A DNA stretch of 64,000 nt, from positions 596,624 through 660,623 of the forward strand of contig NMRA01000109.1 of the NCBI GenBank assembly GCA_002633005.1. Direction: 5' to 3'. The stretch is from Phoronis australis. Taxonomy: Eukaryota > Phoronida > Phoronidae. Under the pieces are notes generated by a model. That model was not told the origin of the DNA. It did not search any database and saw only the letters and a list, made by a program, of their open reading frames with translations. Made by a program: the position numbers and the translations under genes. Positions 54,901 to 60,900 of the stretch are shown here, piece after piece (positions within the stretch are counted from its first letter, which is position 1; each line of letters starts with the position of its first letter).

Positions 54901-57900
54901 ACTGTGTTTATGTAGGAGTGAATAGTGCAAGTCCTGCGTTTGTACTCAAAAGTCCAGTGTAAGCCCAGCTGAGTGTAAGACCACATCCTCTTTTGGAGCT
55001 CCTGAATGGACATGATATCCTATTATTTTTTTAATGCATTTTCTTATGTGCTGCTTTGTTGCAGGACGTGAATGACCAAGCTCCATCTTTTGAGCGCCTT
55101 GTGTACCATGCTGAGGTGTCGGAAGCCATCATGCCTGGCAGTTCGGTGCTGAGTATCAAAGCAATTGATGAAGACTCTGGAGCCAACAAGGTGATCACGT
55201 ATCAACTAGAAGAGGCCCAGCTAGGATCTAATGACAGCGACTACTTCTACATCGATCAGACAACTGGCGTAATCTTCACAAGACACGCTCTTGACTATGA
55301 GCTGCGCAAAAAACATCACTTTGTTGTGCGTGCTGAGGACAGTGGGAACCCTCCACTGTCATCTGCTGCTCATGTCCACGTGACCATCTCTGACCTCAAT
55401 GACAACCCACCCCAGTTCACGCGTGCTGAGTATGACTGCTCAGTGTCGGACATCGCTACCAGAGGGCAGTTTGTGGTGATGGTGTCAGCATTTGATCCTG
55501 ATGCTACTGATGCTCTCTTGCTAATGTACACGATTGTTGGTGGCAATGAGAAACGAATTTTCAATATTGACAGCACAAAAGGAATTATCTCACTTTCGAA
55601 CCTTGGTCGAACAATTTTGCACAATACATATCATCTCAATGTGTCAGTCAGCGATGGCGTGTACACAAACTTTGCCCAGGTCAATGTGAGGGTGATTCCT
55701 TCTAATCACTATGCTCCCGCATTTGAACAGGTCGCTTACGAAATCGAGGTTGAGGAGAGCGTTGACGTCGGGTCTGTAGTTGGTCAGTTTGTCGCCTTCG
55801 ACAATGACGAGGGTTACTTTGGCAAAGTCAATTACTCCATCACCTCTGATCAGCTTCAGAAAGTGTTCCATCTTGATGCTACCTCTGGTGAGCTGACGGT
55901 AGTCGAGCCTCTTGACCGAGAGAGGCGCGACGAGTACGAAATTCCCATCATGGCCACCGACAACGGTGGAGACAGTGGGTTCGCACTGATCCGTGTCAAG
56001 GTTATTGATGTCAACGACAACCCACCTGAGTTCCAACAGAGGGACTACAAGGCAAATGTGATATTCTCGGCCAAACCAGGGACAGTTGTCGTCAAGGTAA
56101 CTATCAACATAGTGTTGTTGTCTTTGTGCACTCAAATGTCACTCTTACCCAGTTTGGTCCTGCACTGTAGCGAATGATTTGTGATTATTTTAGTAACTGA
56201 CTCAATCTTAACATTCCTTGCCGCAAACTTGTAAAAGGACTCTTTGCCATGCTCCTATAACGAAATATCCTTTCAAGTTCAATCACTGAACACATAAAAG
56301 TAGGTCACATATGTGAGTGTCCACGTGCATCACTAAGTGAACAAGACACGAACATTAATTTTTTAATGTTTTTGCTCCTCTTGTGTGTGCCCTGTTGTTA
56401 TCTGTGTTACCTTTTATCTTCAGGTTCACGCACGAGACAAGGATGTGGGCAACAATACGGCGTTTGAATACAGCTTTTCCACGGGCACCCAGCAGGCAGT
56501 CACCTCTTTATTTGCTCTAAACAAAGACAATGGCGAGATAAGAGTTGTAGCCAGCCTGGCCAACTATAGTATGTTGCTTCCGTTATTTGCAAAATTTGTA
56601 ATACCTAGCTCATTGCGGCGTGTTGCTGCTTTTGAAATACACACACTATGATTGCTGTCAGTGCACATTCTGATTTCTCAGCTTTAGAAAAAGGATTGCT
56701 ATTTAACATGTGACCTTAAATCATAGCTCTTGCATGATCTGTTGTGGAATAGGTTATGAATTTCTTAAAACATTGTGCTGTCCAATTTTGTTCTGATTGA
56801 GCATAATGTTCAATTTGGTTTTGATAGCACAATGCTAAATTATGCTCAAGTCTGTAGTCAGGTGCTGAAAATGGTTGTTATTATCTCCGTGTTTGTCCTT
56901 GCAGCTGGTGAACTCTTCCAGTTCTTTGTGACAGCTGAGGACAGGAGTTCTCTGCGGGACAATGTACCCATCGACCTCTATGTGATGGGACGAGGAGATG
57001 CGCCGCCGCAGTTTGCCAAGGATCACTTTTCCTTCTTCATCCTGGAGAATATGTCACCAGGATACACCGTGGCTACTTTGACCGCCACCACCAGCGTTGT
57101 TCCAGTCACTTACAGCATTGTCCCTGGACGTAGCCCTGAGTTCAACTCTGACGGAATGTTTGGGATTGATGAGGAAGGAAACATTAAGATTGTGAAGGAA
57201 CTTGATGCTGACACTGTGGATATGTATAATTTCACGGTGCGGGCTAGTACTGTGACGACACCACCGTTGGTGGCCGAGGCCGGTGTTGTAATCAAGACCA
57301 TGGATATCAATGATAATGCACCGACGTTTGGTTCAAACATCTACGTAGCTAGCGTGAATGAAAACACCGCAGTTGGTACACGTGTCATCAAAGTAAGTGC
57401 CAATGATAATGATGATGGCTCTAATGCTGACTTGTCTTATGCATTTGCACCGGGTTCTGAAGCCGATGCAAGGGTCTTCACCATTGACCAGGAAACAGGC
57501 TGGATATCGACCATCTCAGAGTTGGACCGTGAGACACAGGCGATGTACACAATACAGATTTTGGCTACTGATCGGGGCGCCAAGAAACTGACTGGCTCCT
57601 GCGAGGTACATGTGGACATATTGGACCACAATGACTCCCCACCTGTCTTCACGCGTGAAGTCTACTCAGGAGCCATAAATGAGGATGCATTACCTGGCAA
57701 CATCATTGTCACCATAGCGACCACCGACCTTGACCAGGGTAGTCACGCTGACGTCCGCTACTACATCACTGGTGGCGACCCTCTTGGACAATTTAACATT
57801 CAAGATGATGGCCAGGTGTTTGTGGCAAAACCTCTAGACCGAGAGACAAAGTCTCATTACAACCTGGAGGTAACCGCCACAGATGGAGCTCATGTTGGCA

Positions 57901-60900
57901 AAGCACAGATAGACATTGTCATCTTGGACGCCAACGATAACTCACCTGTCTGTGAAGAGGTAATTTTTACTTACTAAGGTGATGTAAGGTACCATTGGGT
58001 TCAGACTGTGTTGTTGAGTCATTGCTTAAAGTTATGTAGGCTTTAGAAAAATGCCAAAACTTGACTAATTTCACAACATATCTCAGAAATGGTTGATCGG
58101 ATTCGAATAAAATCAAAAATCAAATTCTGCATCTTTTGGATGTTCACAAAATGTTTTTTATTAGGTTAAAATCTAGTTTTATGGATATTTGGCTAAACAC
58201 ACAGGCTTGGCCAGTAAGGGCATAAAAACCTGTATTTCTTACAAGAGCAGATCCCTGTTATACTCTAGTTCCTCATCTCTGTAAGTATGTCAGTTGCTGT
58301 GGATAATCTGGTAGAACATGACATGCCTTAAATGGTGATTTCAGCCTTTATACCAAGTGCTGGTAAAAGAGTCGCAACCGGAGGGCACATTCATTCTACG
58401 GGTCAAGGCCACGGACTTGGACGAGCCGACTACGCGTAACGTGCGTATTGCATACAGCATCATGGGCGACGGTGCTGAGATGTTCACCATGCACAGGGCC
58501 ACAGGTGGGTGGAATGCGGTGCTTCCTTAAAGACACATGTTTGTGAAATCTCACCAAATTTGGACAAAAACAATGACAATATTATGTTCATTTTCCAAGG
58601 GCTTCTGATATTCCAATGAATTCCTTCAATTTTGTATATAGCGCATGGTTCTAGATACTTATTATAATGGATATCGAAAACAGTAAGCCTTAATCTGCAG
58701 TATCTTATGAAAAATATGAAATATGAGAAGTACACTTGACCATTGCTTTGAGTCCTCAATTTGAGAGATTTTACTTTACCGTTTACAAGAGCGAGGACTG
58801 GGCAAAATTCTGATTTACAGCCTTTTTATCGAATGTCACAGCAGATTTTCAGCCAGTTCTCTGATTTGTGAACTTTTTAAAGTAAACCCTAATATACATG
58901 AGTTTGACAAATTTGTGCGTAAAATGTTTTGTCGACTGTTGAGTGATTTTCATGCCAGGTATGGGGTTAACCTTCGTTGTGGTGATAAGTGTTGTCATGG
59001 TAAGTGTTGTTTTGGCAGGTATAATGACTACTGCCCGCGTCCTCGACCGTGAGGAAAAGCCGGAATATCACTTGATTATGCGAGCAGCAGACGGCGGTGG
59101 GCAGTACTGTGAGGCAGACGTCTACGTAACCCTGGAGGACATCAATGACAATGTGCCGCGATTCACCAGTCACGTGTACAATGTGAAAGTGGCGGAGAAC
59201 TCGAGTGTCAACACATTGCTCACCAGGGTGTCAGCCATCGATGACGACTTGGGTGAGTGGATTTTCCTTTGAACATAGCGACAACTGGTTTTGGTGTGTC
59301 ATTTCAATTTGAAATCCAGTATTGGCTTTAGGCAAATATTGAATTGACGTTCTGGATTGGGCAGGTATTGGAATTTGATAATAACTATTAGGAAAGAGGT
59401 CCGAGTTGAGAAAGTTACTTTTAACTTACATTTTGTTCCAACTGTCCTTCAATACTGAATGCTTTGCTTAACTCCGCAGTGCTTTTGTATCTGTTCAGTT
59501 ATTCATTGTGCAAAAGCAATCTAGGGTATATTCTTAAACAGCTTAAACATGGTGATGTAGTGATGTCCTGGCTATTGATCTATTTACACCAACCTCTAGT
59601 CTTCTTTCATTGGCAAAAATTTAATGCAAATCATTTGTCCGGCCGTCTCCAAAAAGTCAGAGCCTTGAAGAAGGGTAGGTGGCCCAAAAGGTTTACTTAT
59701 AGAAGTTTTAGATTGAGTTGGACATCCTTCCCAGTTTTAACATTGCTTCCCATATCAACTTTGTTGTAACGCTTTATATAATGTCCCGTAGGTCTAAACC
59801 GTAAGATCCGTTACCACCTGCTGGACTCCATGGGTGGTCAGTTCAAGATGGACGCCAACAGTGGTATCATTAGCCTTGGCAAGAAGCTGGACTTCGAGAC
59901 CCACAAGTACTACAACTTGACTGTCAGGGCCTCTGATAGAGTGAGTCTTTTGAACTTTTCTTTATTTGATGCCCGTGTTATAAAACTTCTGATGCCATTA
60001 ATGATTTACTTAACCGGTCCTAGATGGTCTTTCAAACGCTTTTCATCAAAAATTGTCAAACTGAAACTCTGTGTATATTTCGTGTACTTTAAAAATGGAA
60101 TTGGACTGTCAGTGATCTGTCAGCTTGTCAATCACAGCATTTATACTTTTGGTGTTTCCCCAGTATACTTCATTAAATAAAACCACATCTCATATGAGCG
60201 GCATTTTAACTAATCACAGCATTAATGCTTCTGATGATGGGGTGGACCTTAGTGTATTAATCTCAACATTTATACTTGTGATGTTTCTCCAGTACACTTC
60301 ATCAATTAAATCACGTCTTGTGATGGAGTAGAGGTTACCTTATCAAAGCTGCTGCCAACTGTTCAATCACAGTATCTGATCTGGTGCCATTACTGCCATT
60401 TTCAGGGTGCCCCTCAACAGACTTCAACAGCCAATGTCATCGTCCGTGTGTTGGACGTCAATGACAACACCCCCGAGTTTGAACGCAACAAGTACAAGAC
60501 AAGAATGCGTGAGAATGTGAGGCCTGTGGCTGACATAATACAAGTGATGGCTACTAGCCGGGATTCTGGCGTGAATGCTGAGATCACATACTCCATTGTT
60601 GGCGGCAATGATCACAGCAAGTTTAAGATAGACCGACGGACAGGTTTGTGAAAGTTCTTCTCATGTTTGCTGATTAAAGAGAAAATTGTCGGCCATTTTG
60701 TGAAGGGAAATTGTGTTAAGCTTTCTATGTAACCGCTAAGTGTGGTTTGGTGGAATAATAGTTACATGTAGTTGCATTAACTTGAGTAAAACTATTAATT
60801 ACCTTAATTGGCAATTAGTTTCAAAGATTTAAATGATTTAAGGTTTGCTATTGATATTTTTAGTTTGCGCAGCCAACGAACTTTGATGGCTATTGCCCCA

